Shown here piece by piece: positions 10,745 through 21,188 of a stretch of 64,000 nucleotides of DNA. Made by a program: the position numbers and the translations under genes. Source of the DNA: Rothia aeria. GTDB lineage: Bacteria > Actinomycetota > Actinomycetes > Actinomycetales > Micrococcaceae. The notes beneath the pieces are model-generated. The model was not told the origin of the DNA and ran no database searches. It worked only from the letters and a program-made list of their open reading frames with translations. Location of the stretch: NCBI GenBank assembly GCA_002355935.1, contig AP017895.1, positions 1,860,001 through 1,924,000 of the forward strand. The letters run 5' to 3'. Position 1 is the first letter of the stretch, and each line of letters opens with the position of its first letter.

Positions 10745-13700
10745 CTATGCGGCTTTTGCAACCGTAATGGTCAGGCTCTCGCCCTCCGTGAGGTCCAGGG
10801 AAACCGCTAGGGTCTCGCCAGTGACCAGTTCCTCGTGGGTGTGCAGAGCCTCCAGGGTGTCCTGCGGTGCACTTACCGTTAGGTTAATGCGGTCGGAGAC
10901 ATTCAGTCCGGCATCTTTACGGGCCTGCTGAATAGCGCGAATAGTATCGCGGGCAATACCTTCCGCCACAAGTTCATCGGTTAATTCGATATTCAGCACT
11001 AGGAAACCGCCGGGCAGCACGGCTGCCGCTTCACGCTCGGTACCGTCATCCGAAGAAGCTACCACGGTTACCAGCTCATATTCGCCGTCAACTAATGCAA
11101 GCCCACCGTCGATAGTGTCGAAAGCAACGGTCACAGTGCCGTCATCGGCGATTGTCCAATCGCCAGATTTCGATGCCTTAATAGCTGTCTGAACCTGTTT
11201 ACCAAGGCGGGGACCTGCGGCACGGGCATTCACCTTCAACTGCTGCGAGATACCGTAGTCGGCGGGGTTAGCGTCCTGTGCATTCACGAGGATAACCTCA
11301 CGCAGGTTCAGCTCGTCCTTCACAATCTTGGCGAAGTAATCGGCGCCCTTAGCACCGAATGCGGTTTCCAGCTGTGCGAACTGCTCGTTGGCGATGGCCG
11401 CCGTGAGCGATTGCAGAGGCTGACGCACACGGATCTTCTTCTCTTTACGCAGAGAAGACCCTGTAGAGCATACCGCCCGTACGGTTTCCATGAGCGAAAG
11501 CAGCTCAGATTCATCAGCAAAGTCTTCAGCGGCAGGCCAGTCGGCAAGATGTACCGAACGCTCGCCGGTCAGGCCACGGTAGATTTCTTCGGTCGTGAGC
11601 GGCAGAAGTGACGCCGCTACCTTTGATACTGTCACCAAAGCGGTGTACAGGGTATCGAAGGCATCTGGGTCTTCGTCAAAGAAACGTTCACGTGAGCGGC
11701 GCACATACCAGTTGGTAAGAGCATCAGCATAAAGACGCAGATGCTCGCAGGCACTCCAGATATCGTAAGAGTCCATGTCCGCGGTAACCTGCTGTACCAG
11801 CTCCCGGGTTTTACCCAAGATAAAGCGGTCCATCACATGCTGCGAATCGTACTTCACCTGTGCCGTATATCCCGCGCCTTTGTTGGCAGCATTCGCATAG
11901 AGAGCGAAGAAGTGATAGACGTTCCACAGCGGAAGCATCACCTGTCGTACCCCTTCACGAATCCCCTGCTCGGTCACAATCAGGTTGCCACCGCGCAGAA
12001 TCGGCGATGACATGAGGAACCAGCGCATAGCATCCGAGCCGTCGCGGTCAAGAACTTCAGAGACATCCGGGTAGTTGCGCAGCGACTTTGACATTTTCTG
12101 CCCGTCAGAACCAAGCACGATGCCGTGGCTGACAACATTCTTGAAGGCAGGACGGTCAAATAGTGCGGTCGCTAAAATATGCAAAGTGTAGAACCAACCG
12201 CGGGTCTGACCAATATACTCAACTATGAAATCCGCCGGATAATGGTTCTCGAACCAGTCCTTATTCTCGAAGGGATAGTGAACCTGCGCATACGGCATCG
12301 ATCCGGAGTCAAACCATACGTCCAGCACGTCTTCGACACGACGCATCGTAGACTTACCCGTTGGATCATCAGGGTTTGGACGCGTCAGCTCATCAATATA
12401 GGGACGGTGCAGATCTGGCTGCCCCTCCTTGTTCAGCGGCAGGCGACCGAAGTCAGCCTTGAGTTCTTCGAGCGATCCGTAAACATCAACACGGGGATAA
12501 TTTGGATCGTCCGAAACCCAAACGGGAATAGGAGAACCCCAGAAACGGTTACGCGAAATTGACCAGTCGCGAGCGTTCTCAACCCACTTACCGAACTGCC
12601 CGTACTTGACATTTTCAGGAATCCAGTTGATCTGCTCGTTCAGCTCAGACATGCGGTCTTTGAACTCGGTCACCTTCACATACCAAGAGGTAATGGCGCG
12701 GTAAATAAGAGGATTACGGCAGCGCCAGCAGTGCGGGTAGGAGTGCACATAGGATTTCTCCACGATGAGCGCACCATCTGCCTTAAGAGCATTAATAATG
12801 GTGCGGTTCGCCTCGAAAACCTGAACTCCGGCGATACCCGCAAGCGCGGTAGACCCCGAAGGGCTAGGCTGCCCGAACAGGGGGAGGAACCTGGCGCCTT
12901 CATCTACCGAAAGCACCACGGGAATATCGTAGGATTCACAAACTTTCTGGTCGTCTTCACCATAGGCGGGTGCCTGATGAACGATACCGGTACCATCAGT
13001 GGTACTCACGTAATCGGCAACGAGAATCTGCCAGGAGGTTCCTGTGCCCCATTTCTCGGCATCGGCGAAATAGTCCCACAGCGGGGTGTAGCGCACACCT
13101 TCGAGCTGGGAGCCGGTGTAGCGCGCTGTGACGGCAGCTGCCGCATCCTCGGCGGGGCTCTCCCCCGCATACCCAAGGTCTTTCGCATAGGTTCCCAGCA
13201 GATCAGCGGCGATCAGGAAGCGCCGCCCGCCATGCTCCCCGGCACCGGGAACTACGACGTATTCAATGTCGGGTCCGACGGCGAGCGCCTGGTTGGTGGG
13301 TAAGGTCCAGGGGGTGGTGGTCCAGGCAAGTGCCTCAACGCCAGCCAGTTCAGCGACAATATTTTATTGGCGGCGAGCGAGTCGTCAGCGGTGAGGGTAA
13401 AAGCTACTGTGACGGTCTGATCCTGGCGATCCTGGTAGACGTCGTCATCCATGCGCAGCTCATGGTTCGATAACGGGGTTTCGTCTTTCCAGCAGTACGG
13501 CAGAACACGGAACCCTTGGTACGTGAGTCCTTTATCGTAGAGACGTTTGAACGCCCAGATCACGGATTCCATGTACTCGACGTTGAGGGTCTTATAGTCG
13601 TTCTCGAAGTCCACCCAACGCGCCTGCCTGGTCACGTATTGTTCCCATTCGTTGGTGTATTTGAGCACGGAGGCGCGTGCGGCATCGTTGAAATTATCGA

Positions 13701-14091
13701 TGCCCATCTCTAGGATTTCTTGTTTATCGGTCATGCCGAGCTGTTTCATGGCTTCAAGCTCGGCAGGCAGACCGTGGGTGTCCCAGCCGAAGCGGCGTTC
13801 TACTTTATGCCCGCGCTGAGTTTGGTAACGTGCTACAAGGTCTTTTGCGTAACCGGTGAGCAGGTGCCCGTAGTGCGGCAGACCGTTTGCGAATGGAGGG
13901 CCATCGTAGAAGACGAATTCGTTATCGCCGTGGGGACCGGCTTCGCGGTTATCGATAGATGCTTGGAAGGTTTCGTCTTTCTTCCAATAGTCGAGTACGG
14001 CTTCTTCGAGTTTAGGAAATTGCGGTGATGCGCTCACGCCGTTGCCTGCGGCTTCGAACGTGCTCACCTTGGGGTAGATGTTCTCTGACAT
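10745..14091 (-). CDS. ileS: Isoleucyl-tRNA synthetase (frame interrupted once)
   Basis: Class Ia synthetase charging tRNA-Ile with CP1 editing. The HIGH-like motif is HYGH (73-76, in [14 protein letters not shown]) and the KMSKS motif is [10 protein letters not shown]. One break lies at 13358-13366 (AATATTTTATT) inside the editing domain. One more base joins the N-terminal part (ending [11 protein letters not shown]) to [19 protein letters not shown] and gives 1115 residues, normal for the actinobacterial form. A T-box precedes the gene. I infer sequence error, since isoleucyl-tRNA synthetase is essential. Confidence 0.94.
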
Positions 14092-14099
14092 ATAAGTGC

Positions 14100-14400
14100 G
14101 CCCTATTTCTGTTCAGGTACCCTCCATCGGGTACTTCTGGTGCACCCAATGCCGGGAATGGACAAACGGGTGCAAGGACGCCTTCACGCCCCCTGTGAGG
14201 CGGGCGAACACTGGCGCGGTACCACCTTGCTTACTAACACAGCGAAACGCACCGACCCCTCCCGGGGCTGGTGGGCTTTTCGCCTCTTTTGCCCCCGGAG
14301 AGCGGCGCGTTCCGCGAGTATCAGTCGCTTATTAACAGCTGTATCGGGCTTAACCGTCCGGTTCTACTGGGACTGCATCTGTTCCGCTAAGATCCCCTCG
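14100..14400 (-). promoter_or_regulatory. T-box riboswitch of ileS
   Basis: The minus-strand leader contains AAGGTGGTACCGCG (14215-14228), a near-exact match to the conserved T-box sequence that pairs with the uncharged tRNA acceptor end. Upstream hairpin-forming segments would be Stem I and linker stems. No U-tract terminator follows, so control is probably at translation initiation, as known for actinobacterial ileS T-boxes. I could not place the specifier loop with confidence; an isoleucine codon is expected. The 5' limit is approximate. Confidence 0.85.
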
Positions 14401-14949
14401 CCGCAGCGATTAGAGTGGGAATCCGCAGGTGCGGTCTGTTCTTCCGAATTGCTCGCCGGTGATGGCCGGGTCGTTGCAAACATTTACAGTTTAGGGTGTT
14501 TCTGGGGGCCGGTGCAAGCCGGTTCGCCCCCAGTTCTTCGGGAATTATGTGCATCCCGGGCGTGTCGCCCTCGGATAGTTTTATGCCTCTTCCCCAGCGC
14601 CCCATCCGCCACACCATATATTGTGGCCACGACGTTTATTGCTCACAACATATGTTTGTTTCTGTGGGTTTTAAATGCATAATCACGCATCTATTGGGAG
14701 AAGGAAATACCCAAAGATGTGAGCAAAATTCCCTCCCCTCCTGAACCCCGCTTGTCTTCCTGATTGTTGAGGTACCCCCGTTCAAAACTGCTTAAGTAAA
14801 ACCGTGTAGAAGGTGTGAAACATAGCCCAGGAATCAACCATATAACTTTCAGAGTGTTTCCAGCCTGTGGAAGTGAAAAGTCAGAGTCTTTTCAGGCGGC
14901 GGTGCCACGATAAAAATACATGCAGTACATAGTGAAAAGAGGAACCACC
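14401..14949. other. Divergent intergenic region
   Basis: No gene seen. It should contain the ileS leader promoter (minus) and the promoter of the first lipoprotein gene (plus). Several open frames cross it, but none has a ribosome site or recognisable protein character. Confidence 0.4.
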
Positions 14950-15792
14950 ATGATGACGCCCCGTCCCACCGTAGTTTCTGCACCATCGCGCCGCACAGTG
15001 CTGTTTGGCTTCAGTGCGCTTGGAGCTGCCGCGCTCACCGGGTGTGTGCCGCTTTCAAGTTCGAAGAAGGCCGAAGAATCACCGAGTGACACCGCAACCA
15101 CGACGTCTGCGAGCTCCTCTTCCTCCCCCTCACATTCGACGCACTCCCCCAGCACGTCCGCTTCCAGTAGTTCCAGCGGTTCATCCTCGCCGGTGGATCC
15201 CGCACAATTTATTGCTGACTGGCAGAAATACACAGGAGATGCCAAGCTGCCGACCAAAGGCGACAACGGATACGTTCCAGCAACCGGAAGTTCCCCAGCG
15301 CAGAACGTTCCCGAACCGGATATTAATGAGGAGGCATCACGTAAGAACACTTTGGAAGGTTCGTACCAGACACTGCTCGCCTTCCAGTCGGCCTTCAACT
15401 ATTTATCGCTCACTGGCAAGGATGAACCCATTAAGAAACTTATCTTCCCGCAAGATTTTTCGATGAAACTTGAGGTCGAAAAGCACCACAGCCTGTACAG
15501 TTCAAAGGGGTGGATTGAAGGTTACAACCGTTCCGTTAAAATCAGTGACCACAGGCCTGCAGTGGCCTTTTCCGATACAGTTATCGGTGTCTCCTGGTAC
15601 TTCTCTGAGAGCTATGAAAAGTTCATAGTTCACCAAGCGGGTGGGACAAACGAGGAAGTCCCCGCCCGCACGAGCGAGGGCATCATGACTACTATCTACG
15701 AAAATGGCGTGTGGAAAGTTATAAGTAACGACTACCTCAAACAGCACTACTCGTATCTCACGAGTCAAGGCCGGGAAAAGGGCGGCCACTAG
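14950..15792 (+). CDS. Putative lipoprotein, DUF6318-like (paralogue 1)
   Basis: A 280-residue exported lipoprotein. The signal has a twin-arginine-like SRRTVLFGF and a lipobox ending LTGC, so export may be by Tat. A Ser/Thr-rich linker of about 60 residues follows, then a folded C-terminal domain with KNTLEGSYQTLLAFQSAFNYL and a late SWYFSES segment. The layout resembles DUF6318 lipoproteins of Micrococcales (recalled, not searched). The ATG at 14950 has AAGAGGA 6 nt upstream. The next gene is a diverged copy of the same design, about 100 nt downstream. The function is unknown. Confidence 0.75.
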   Translation: MMTPRPTVVSAPSRRTVLFGFSALGAAALTGCVPLSSSKKAEESPSDTATTTSASSSSSPSHSTHSPSTSASSSSSGSSSPVDPAQFIADWQKYTGDAKLPTKGDNGYVPATGSSPAQNVPEPDINEEASRKNTLEGSYQTLLAFQSAFNYLSLTGKDEPIKKLIFPQDFSMKLEVEKHHSLYSSKGWIEGYNRSVKISDHRPAVAFSDTVIGVSWYFSESYEKFIVHQAGGTNEEVPARTSEGIMTTIYENGVWKVISNDYLKQHYSYLTSQGREKGGH

Positions 15793-15898
15793 CCGCCACC
15801 CGTTTCTAGCCCGGGAGGCTATGCGCAGTGCCGCCCATGTATGATGTAGGTAGCGCATCACATTGGCGTTATACTGCCCACCACCGAAAGAATCAGAT

Positions 15899-16742
15899 AT
15901 GAGCTACCAACCAACCCAGCGCATAGCCTCCCGTCGCAATGTACTAGCCGGTCTCGGAATTCTTGGGGTGAGCGCGCTTGCCGGATGCTCATCTGTAACA
16001 GTTGCAGCGACTTCTCCCTCCCCCAGAGATGAAAACAGCTCCGACTCGTCCGAGGCTTCCCCAGCAGCTCCTCTTCGTCACCGTCTGAGACATCTGCTTC
16101 GCCGTCTCCCACCAGCGAAAGCACAGAAGACTTCGCCAAGTATATAAAGACGATGGAACCCAAGTTCGAGGACTCCCCCAACTACAAACCTGCCACAAAA
16201 GATACCCCGCCGCAGAACCCGCCCAAGCCCGTGCTTGACCCTAAATATAAAGAGAAAACCCTCGAAGGGGCTTACCAGGCGGCACTATTTGCAGTAGCCA
16301 CAATAGATTACATGTCTGATGGTGGCGATGAGAGCATCTATGATCAGGTGATCGTATCTGAAGATAAAAAATGCAGGAGACTAAAGCGAACAACACCATG
16401 CGGCGCGACCCTACGAGGTGGGCTGTTGGGTTCAAAACCACCTACGATGTGCGCAAGATAGTAGTGCTGTTAGAAGATACCCCACCCGCTGTCCTGTTCC
16501 ACTGCGTCGCAAAATACCCAGATTTCACCGTCATTTCCAAAAAGGATGGGGAGACTAAGGAGCAGAAAGTAGCAGCAAAGGAGCGCTCAGTTCGTCTCGT
16601 TATGGTGTATCTGGATGGGAACTGGCGGCTTATTTCCAACAGCTACTGCCAAGAGAAATACCCGAAAATCTATGCCCAAGGTGCTTCTGGGGAGAAGAAT
16701 TCACCCGAATCTGCATCGACCTCATCAAGCGGTCCCGTCTAG
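15899..16742 (+). CDS. Putative lipoprotein, paralogue 2 (frame interrupted twice)
   Basis: Second copy of the preceding lipoprotein type: SRRNVLAGLGILG signal, LAGC lipobox, Ser-rich linker, then KEKTLEGAYQAALFAVATI matching the first protein's KNTLEGSYQTLLAFQSAF. Breaks occur at the C4 run 16059-16062 and the A6 run 16366-16371. One added base at each gives 281 residues, almost exactly the length of the intact 280-residue paralogue, which supports missing bases over true decay. The C-terminal half has RLVMVYLDGNWRLISNSYC, parallel to the paralogue's ENGVWKVISNDYL. Confidence 0.72.
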
Positions 16743-16777
16743 CACGATAAACGTACGCAGCAACTTCCGTGGCCTTT

Positions 16778-16815
16778 AAAAGTGCCCTGTCAGTTTTAAC
16801 TGACAGGGCACCTTT
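16778..16815. terminator. Bidirectional terminator
   Basis: Perfect 14-bp stem GTGCCCTGTCAGTT / AACTGACAGGGCAC (16782-16795, 16798-16811) with a 2-nt loop, flanked by AAAA and TTTT. It separates the convergent lipoprotein and ABC operons. Confidence 0.9.
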
Positions 16816-16837
16816 TCGGGGCCTGGGGAAGAACGGA

Positions 16838-18643
16838 CTATACGAGAGACCACCCCGCCGCGTCTACGCGGGCCTGCCAGAACCGGTGGTACAGACCCTC
16901 CACTGAGACTAGTTCGTCGTGGGTGCCAACCTGAGAAATCCCGCCGTGCTCATCCAGCACAATAATCTGGTCGGCATCACGGACCGTATCCAGCTTATGC
17001 GCAATCACCAACACGGTTGCGTGCTTCCGAAGCTCCCGGATGGAGCGCTGCACGCCAGCCTCGTTCTCGGGGTCAAGAGCGCTCGTTGCCTCATCGAACA
17101 GAAGTATCGGCGCATTCTTAAGCAGGGCACGTGCAATAGACACACGCTGACGCTCCCCGCCGGAGAGTCGTCCCCCGCCCTCGCCAACCCGGGTTTCCCA
17201 GCTCTGCGGCAGGCGCTCAGCAATCTCGGAGCATCCGGCGAGTTGAGCCGCCTGTAGCACCTCATCGTTGGTGGCCCCTTCACGGCCCACACGAATATTC
17301 TCTATGAGGGTGTCGTCGTACAGGTAAACGTCTTGGAACACCATAGATAGCTGCCCCATCAGCTGCTCGGTGGTCTGCTCACGCACATCCGTGCCGCCCA
17401 CACGAACAGTACCGGAATCAACATCCCAAAACCGGGCAATGAGCTTAAACAGCGTAGTTTTACCGGAGCCTGACGGGCCAACGATCGCGGTCATGGTGCG
17501 TGGTGGGGCTGTAAATGAGACATCGTGCACCACCGGGGTTCCCGGAACATATGAGAACGTCGCATTCTGCACCGAAACCTCGCCGGGGTTCGTAAGCTCA
17601 GCAGATGAAGATGGAACCGGGAGCAGTTCAGTGTTCAGAATCTCATGCACATCACGCAGGGGCACACGCGAGCTTTCAGTGCTCACCAAGAAATTCACCG
17701 TGTCTTGCAGGTTACGCATGAACCGTAAGGCTATCCCGATAAACACCACAGTAGCCACCGGGTCAAGAGAGCCGCTCAGTGACAGCTGCACGGTGACCGT
17801 AATAACCGCTACCACCGTTAGCTGTGCGCTCATACCGCCTATCGCCAGCCCTGCCATTGCTACCCACTGCGAGACGCGATTGCGCCTCTCACACTCACGA
17901 ACCGCCGACAACAGAGGCTCGTATTCGGTGCTGCGGCCCGCCGAACGCAGGGCGCTTTGGCAGCTGGCGTATTCGACAATACGCCCGGCAAGCTCCTGCT
18001 CACTACCGCTTTTCATATCGTGGCTTTTCTTCTCCAGCTTATTAGACACCAGCGTTAAGGCCACAATCACCGCTAAGGCTATCCCTAGGGTAAGGCCCAG
18101 AACGGGGTTCCAGATAGAAACACCTACCAGAAGGGTGAGAGCAGTAAGTGTGTTGCGGATGACTGGCACAGTAAAGTGTGCAAGCCCCGAACCGACAGAC
18201 AGAAGCCCGTCTGTCACCAGGCGAGAAATACGACCGTTCACTCCGCCGGTAAACCAACCTAGCGGTAGTTTCGCCAGCTGGTCCCCCACTTTAATCAGAA
18301 GAAGACGCAGAGCCTCCAACGCGGCCCGGTACGAGCTTAATGTCATAGCGTATGTGGTAACAGCGCCCACAACGGCAAGTACAGCCAGTGTTATGAGCCA
18401 ACCGCTAAGTCCCATACCCCAAGTAGGTTTCCCCGTGGCTATCGTGCCTGCCGTTGGAATAATCACCAAGTACACCAAGCCATCGATAACACCCGCTGCT
18501 ACCATCAGCGTCAGCGACAGGCTCAGCTGAGCGTTCCCATACGTATTGAGGATTGCACGGTACTCTTTCAATAGGATCGGGTCTTTGGCGAAGCTCAGAT
18601 CAGTCGTTGTGTTCTTGGATGATGCCTCAGTTTCGTTACGCAT
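16838..18643 (-). CDS. Exporter-fold ABC transporter, second half (IrtB/YbtQ/SiaE-like)
   Basis: A 601-residue half-transporter: about six membrane helices (50-320), then an ATPase with Walker A GPSGSGKTT, signature LSGGERQRVS and Walker B ILLFDEATSALD. The membrane part carries PLGWFTGGVNGRISRL, similar to the exporter-fold importers IrtAB and YbtPQ. Its ATG lies inside the last codons of the upstream ABC gene (8-nt overlap), with GAGGAGGGA as the ribosome site, so translation is coupled and the two products very probably form a heterodimer. The last gene of an ECF operon. I infer iron- or haem-related import, not drug export; the substrate is unproven. Confidence 0.82.
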   Translation of the reverse strand: MRNETEASSKNTTTDLSFAKDPILLKEYRAILNTYGNAQLSLSLTLMVAAGVIDGLVYLVIIPTAGTIATGKPTWGMGLSGWLITLAVLAVVGAVTTYAMTLSSYRAALEALRLLLIKVGDQLAKLPLGWFTGGVNGRISRLVTDGLLSVGSGLAHFTVPVIRNTLTALTLLVGVSIWNPVLGLTLGIALAVIVALTLVSNKLEKKSHDMKSGSEQELAGRIVEYASCQSALRSAGRSTEYEPLLSAVRECERRNRVSQWVAMAGLAIGGMSAQLTVVAVITVTVQLSLSGSLDPVATVVFIGIALRFMRNLQDTVNFLVSTESSRVPLRDVHEILNTELLPVPSSSAELTNPGEVSVQNATFSYVPGTPVVHDVSFTAPPRTMTAIVGPSGSGKTTLFKLIARFWDVDSGTVRVGGTDVREQTTEQLMGQLSMVFQDVYLYDDTLIENIRVGREGATNDEVLQAAQLAGCSEIAERLPQSWETRVGEGGGRLSGGERQRVSIARALLKNAPILLFDEATSALDPENEAGVQRSIRELRKHATVLVIAHKLDTVRDADQIIVLDEHGGISQVGTHDELVSVEGLYHRFWQARVDAAGWSLV

Positions 18644-20489
18644 CTTTCATTCCCTCCTCAGCGGTGTCCAAGGCGGCAGATACCTCACCGGTGAGCGAGC
18701 GCCAGTAGGGGTTATCCTTCAGCTCATCAGCGGTGCCGCACGCCGTTAAGGCCCCGTTTTCCATAATGCAGATTTGGTCGGCCCCGGCAATTGCGCCCGC
18801 CGTGTGCCCGATCACCAGCACGGTACGTCCGCGCGCCAGAATATTCAGTGCCCGCTGAATCTCGGCGGCGCAATCGGGGTCAGTGTTAGCTGTCGCCTCG
18901 TCTAGGATCAAGATGGGCGCATCCGTCAGCAGGGCCCGCGCGATCACGATGCGTTGCTTCTGCCCGCCTGATAGGTTTGTTTCGTCTCCAATCACCGTGT
19001 CAAGCCCACGCGGTAAGGCAGCTATATCGTCCCAGATCTGGGCTTTACGGGCTGCCTCAATCACCTGTTCGTCGGTGGCCTGCGGGACTGCCAGGCGGAT
19101 ATTCTCTCGAACTGATTCTCGCAGAATCTGGGCGTTTTGAAGCACGAATGCAACCTGGCGGTACAGCTCCTGCTCAGGCAGCGAACGAATGTCGCGCCCG
19201 CTCAGGAGTACTCGGCCGGTGTCGGGCTCCTGGAATCGGGACAGCATTGTTGCCAGGGTGCTCTTGCCTGAACCAGAAGGGCCGATAAGCGCGGTCACGG
19301 TTCCCGGTGTCAGGGTGAGCGAAACATTATCGACAGCCTTCTGCTTTTCCTGGCCGCCATATGAGTAGCTTACCGCCTCAAAAACGACTGTTCCGGGCGC
19401 ATCGGTGCGGTTCTCAGTATCTGCGGCGGGGATATTCTGCAGGGGCTCAACCTGGGTGAGTTCCACCAGGCGCAGGGCGGCATTGCCAGCCAGCTGATAG
19501 GACATAGTAGTAAAGGTCACCACATCAAGGGTTAGTGGGATCACTAACGCGATCAGTGAGCACACCAAAACCTGAGGCAGGGTTGCTACCTGCGCGTTCA
19601 CCAGCAGGGCACCAATACCTAAACTAACGAGCATCACCACGGGAGCCGAAATAGCTGCCAGTGAGAGCGAAGACCCCTTCAGCATGGGCTGGCACCAGGC
19701 CCAGTAGAAGTCCGCGAAGTCTTTCGCCGACTGAGCGAAGGCCTTATGCGCTTTACCGGTCCGGCCAAAGGATTTTACGACCTCAATACCGTCCACGAAT
19801 TCCACGCCTTTCGCCGAGGTATCGCTCAAACGCTCATCCATTTCGGCTGTTTTTTCGCTCATGCCGCGCGTCATCCACACTTGAGCAAGAAGGTATAGCG
19901 GCAGGGTGGCAATACTGAGCAGCCCCAACCACGGGTTCAGGATAAACGCGTACACCATTAGCGAGAGCGGAGTGACGACCGCTGCTACCATCTCGACCGG
20001 TTGGTGTGCCACGAGGGTGTGCAGGGTTTTTGTATCGCCCTGCAGTGCTTTACGCACCCTTCCCGAAGCATGGTTTGAGAACCAGCTCAGCGGCGCCCGC
20101 CCCAGGTGGTTGAGGATGCGCTGCTGCAGGTGCCCGCGGAACTTCACATCGGCGAAGTGAGTAATTGCTAAGGCCAGGAAGTATAGGAAAAGCTGTAGAG
20201 CGAAAGCCACCATGAGCTCATTGACTTGTGCCAACACGCTGGCGTTATTGATAGCTTCCCCATGTGCAGCAGGTAGCAGCAATTCCCCCAATCGGGTCAG
20301 CACAATATAGGGCCAGATCGCGGCCACTCCCGACAGCACCGCAATCCCCTGCCCCAGGTAGATGCGCCCCTGCACAGGTGCGAGTAGCTCCTTAAACGCT
20401 TTACGTCCGTCAGTGGCTTTAGCTTTGTAATCCTGCCCGGTGGCGTGTTCTCCGGTGGTGCTGGTGCCGGACTGTACCTGAGTAGTCAT
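18636..20489 (-). CDS. Exporter-fold ABC transporter, first half (IrtA/YbtP/SiaD-like)
   Basis: Membrane domain plus ATPase, 617 residues from the ATG at 20489 (AGAGGA upstream). It has Walker A GPSGSGKST, signature LSGGQKQRIV and Walker B ILILDEATANTD. The segment APLSWFSNHASGRVRKAL parallels the GWF segment of its partner. The glutamate after Walker B is present in both halves, so both ATP sites could be active. It is encoded about 36 nt after the S component and overlaps its partner gene. Gene content with the ECF genes resembles streptococcal siaD-H. Multidrug export cannot be excluded from sequence alone. Confidence 0.82.
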   Translation of the reverse strand: MTTQVQSGTSTTGEHATGQDYKAKATDGRKAFKELLAPVQGRIYLGQGIAVLSGVAAIWPYIVLTRLGELLLPAAHGEAINNASVLAQVNELMVAFALQLFLYFLALAITHFADVKFRGHLQQRILNHLGRAPLSWFSNHASGRVRKALQGDTKTLHTLVAHQPVEMVAAVVTPLSLMVYAFILNPWLGLLSIATLPLYLLAQVWMTRGMSEKTAEMDERLSDTSAKGVEFVDGIEVVKSFGRTGKAHKAFAQSAKDFADFYWAWCQPMLKGSSLSLAAISAPVVMLVSLGIGALLVNAQVATLPQVLVCSLIALVIPLTLDVVTFTTMSYQLAGNAALRLVELTQVEPLQNIPAADTENRTDAPGTVVFEAVSYSYGGQEKQKAVDNVSLTLTPGTVTALIGPSGSGKSTLATMLSRFQEPDTGRVLLSGRDIRSLPEQELYRQVAFVLQNAQILRESVRENIRLAVPQATDEQVIEAARKAQIWDDIAALPRGLDTVIGDETNLSGGQKQRIVIARALLTDAPILILDEATANTDPDCAAEIQRALNILARGRTVLVIGHTAGAIAGADQICIMENGALTACGTADELKDNPYWRSLTGEVSAALDTAEEGMKDA

Positions 20490-20524
20490 CGCTTGTCCTC
20501 TCAAGAGTTTATGACGTGCGTGTC

Positions 20525-21121
20525 TTAAGAAGTTTTTATGACTCCGGCACGCTCAAAGTGTTTGCGGTTGGAGCGTATCCCCAATTGGGCTCCTATCAGT
20601 GCGATAAGGAAAATGACGACCGCCCAGACGACGATGACCCACGGCTGGAAGATGGTACGCATATCGGCGGCGTAATCTGCGCTCCAGGATTCAGCAATCT
20701 TAGAGAAGTACGAGTCTGCATCGTAGAAAACTGGTATGAGCGGGCTTACGCCCCACACGCTGAATACGGCGTAAGCAAGCTGCCCGCGGCGCGGTTCTAG
20801 GGTTTTTGCCCGGCCCGCTTTGGATTGGATAAGGTCCGCGATAACGCCACATAGAATGCCCATAATGATGGTCCAGTATGAGTGCCCCACGCTCATGACA
20901 ATGCCTATGAGCAACCCAGTAATTGTCAGTGCCCCAAATTTTGGTACTCGTGAGAGGTAGAGCATGATGACGATACCGTTCAGCAATAGTGCAAACGCCC
21001 CAGCGATGGGGATCATCCATGGTCCGAACATGCCGAGCATCCCGGTAGCGTAGGTCACAATGAAGTAGATGACTGTAAAGACACCTACATTGACGAGATC
21101 ACGGACTTTAAGGGTGTTCAT
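20525..21121 (-). CDS. MptD-family ECF transporter S component
   Basis: A 198-residue integral membrane protein with about five to six helices. Composition and order match the Trep_Strep/MptD family of putative ECF substrate-binding (S) components. The ATG at 21121 has AGGAGGG 4 nt upstream. Lying between the fused EcfA and the ABC pair, it should be the membrane subunit that defines what the ECF complex takes up. Streptococcal relatives in haem-uptake operons have been linked to haem; riboflavin- or biotin-type motifs are not evident. Confidence 0.8.
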   Translation of the reverse strand: MNTLKVRDLVNVGVFTVIYFIVTYATGMLGMFGPWMIPIAGAFALLLNGIVIMLYLSRVPKFGALTITGLLIGIVMSVGHSYWTIIMGILCGVIADLIQSKAGRAKTLEPRRGQLAYAVFSVWGVSPLIPVFYDADSYFSKIAESWSADYAADMRTIFQPWVIVVWAVVIFLIALIGAQLGIRSNRKHFERAGVIKTS

Positions 21122-21188
21122 AGTTCCCTCCTGTAACAACTACTTGTTCTTCGATAAGCTTCTGCTGTCGGTATAGGTTCTCGATATG

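Noticed and set aside
17370-18530. Long plus-strand open frame (386 codons) antisense to the ABC gene
   Set aside because: It mirrors the codon periodicity of the real gene on the other strand, has no ribosome site and no family character.
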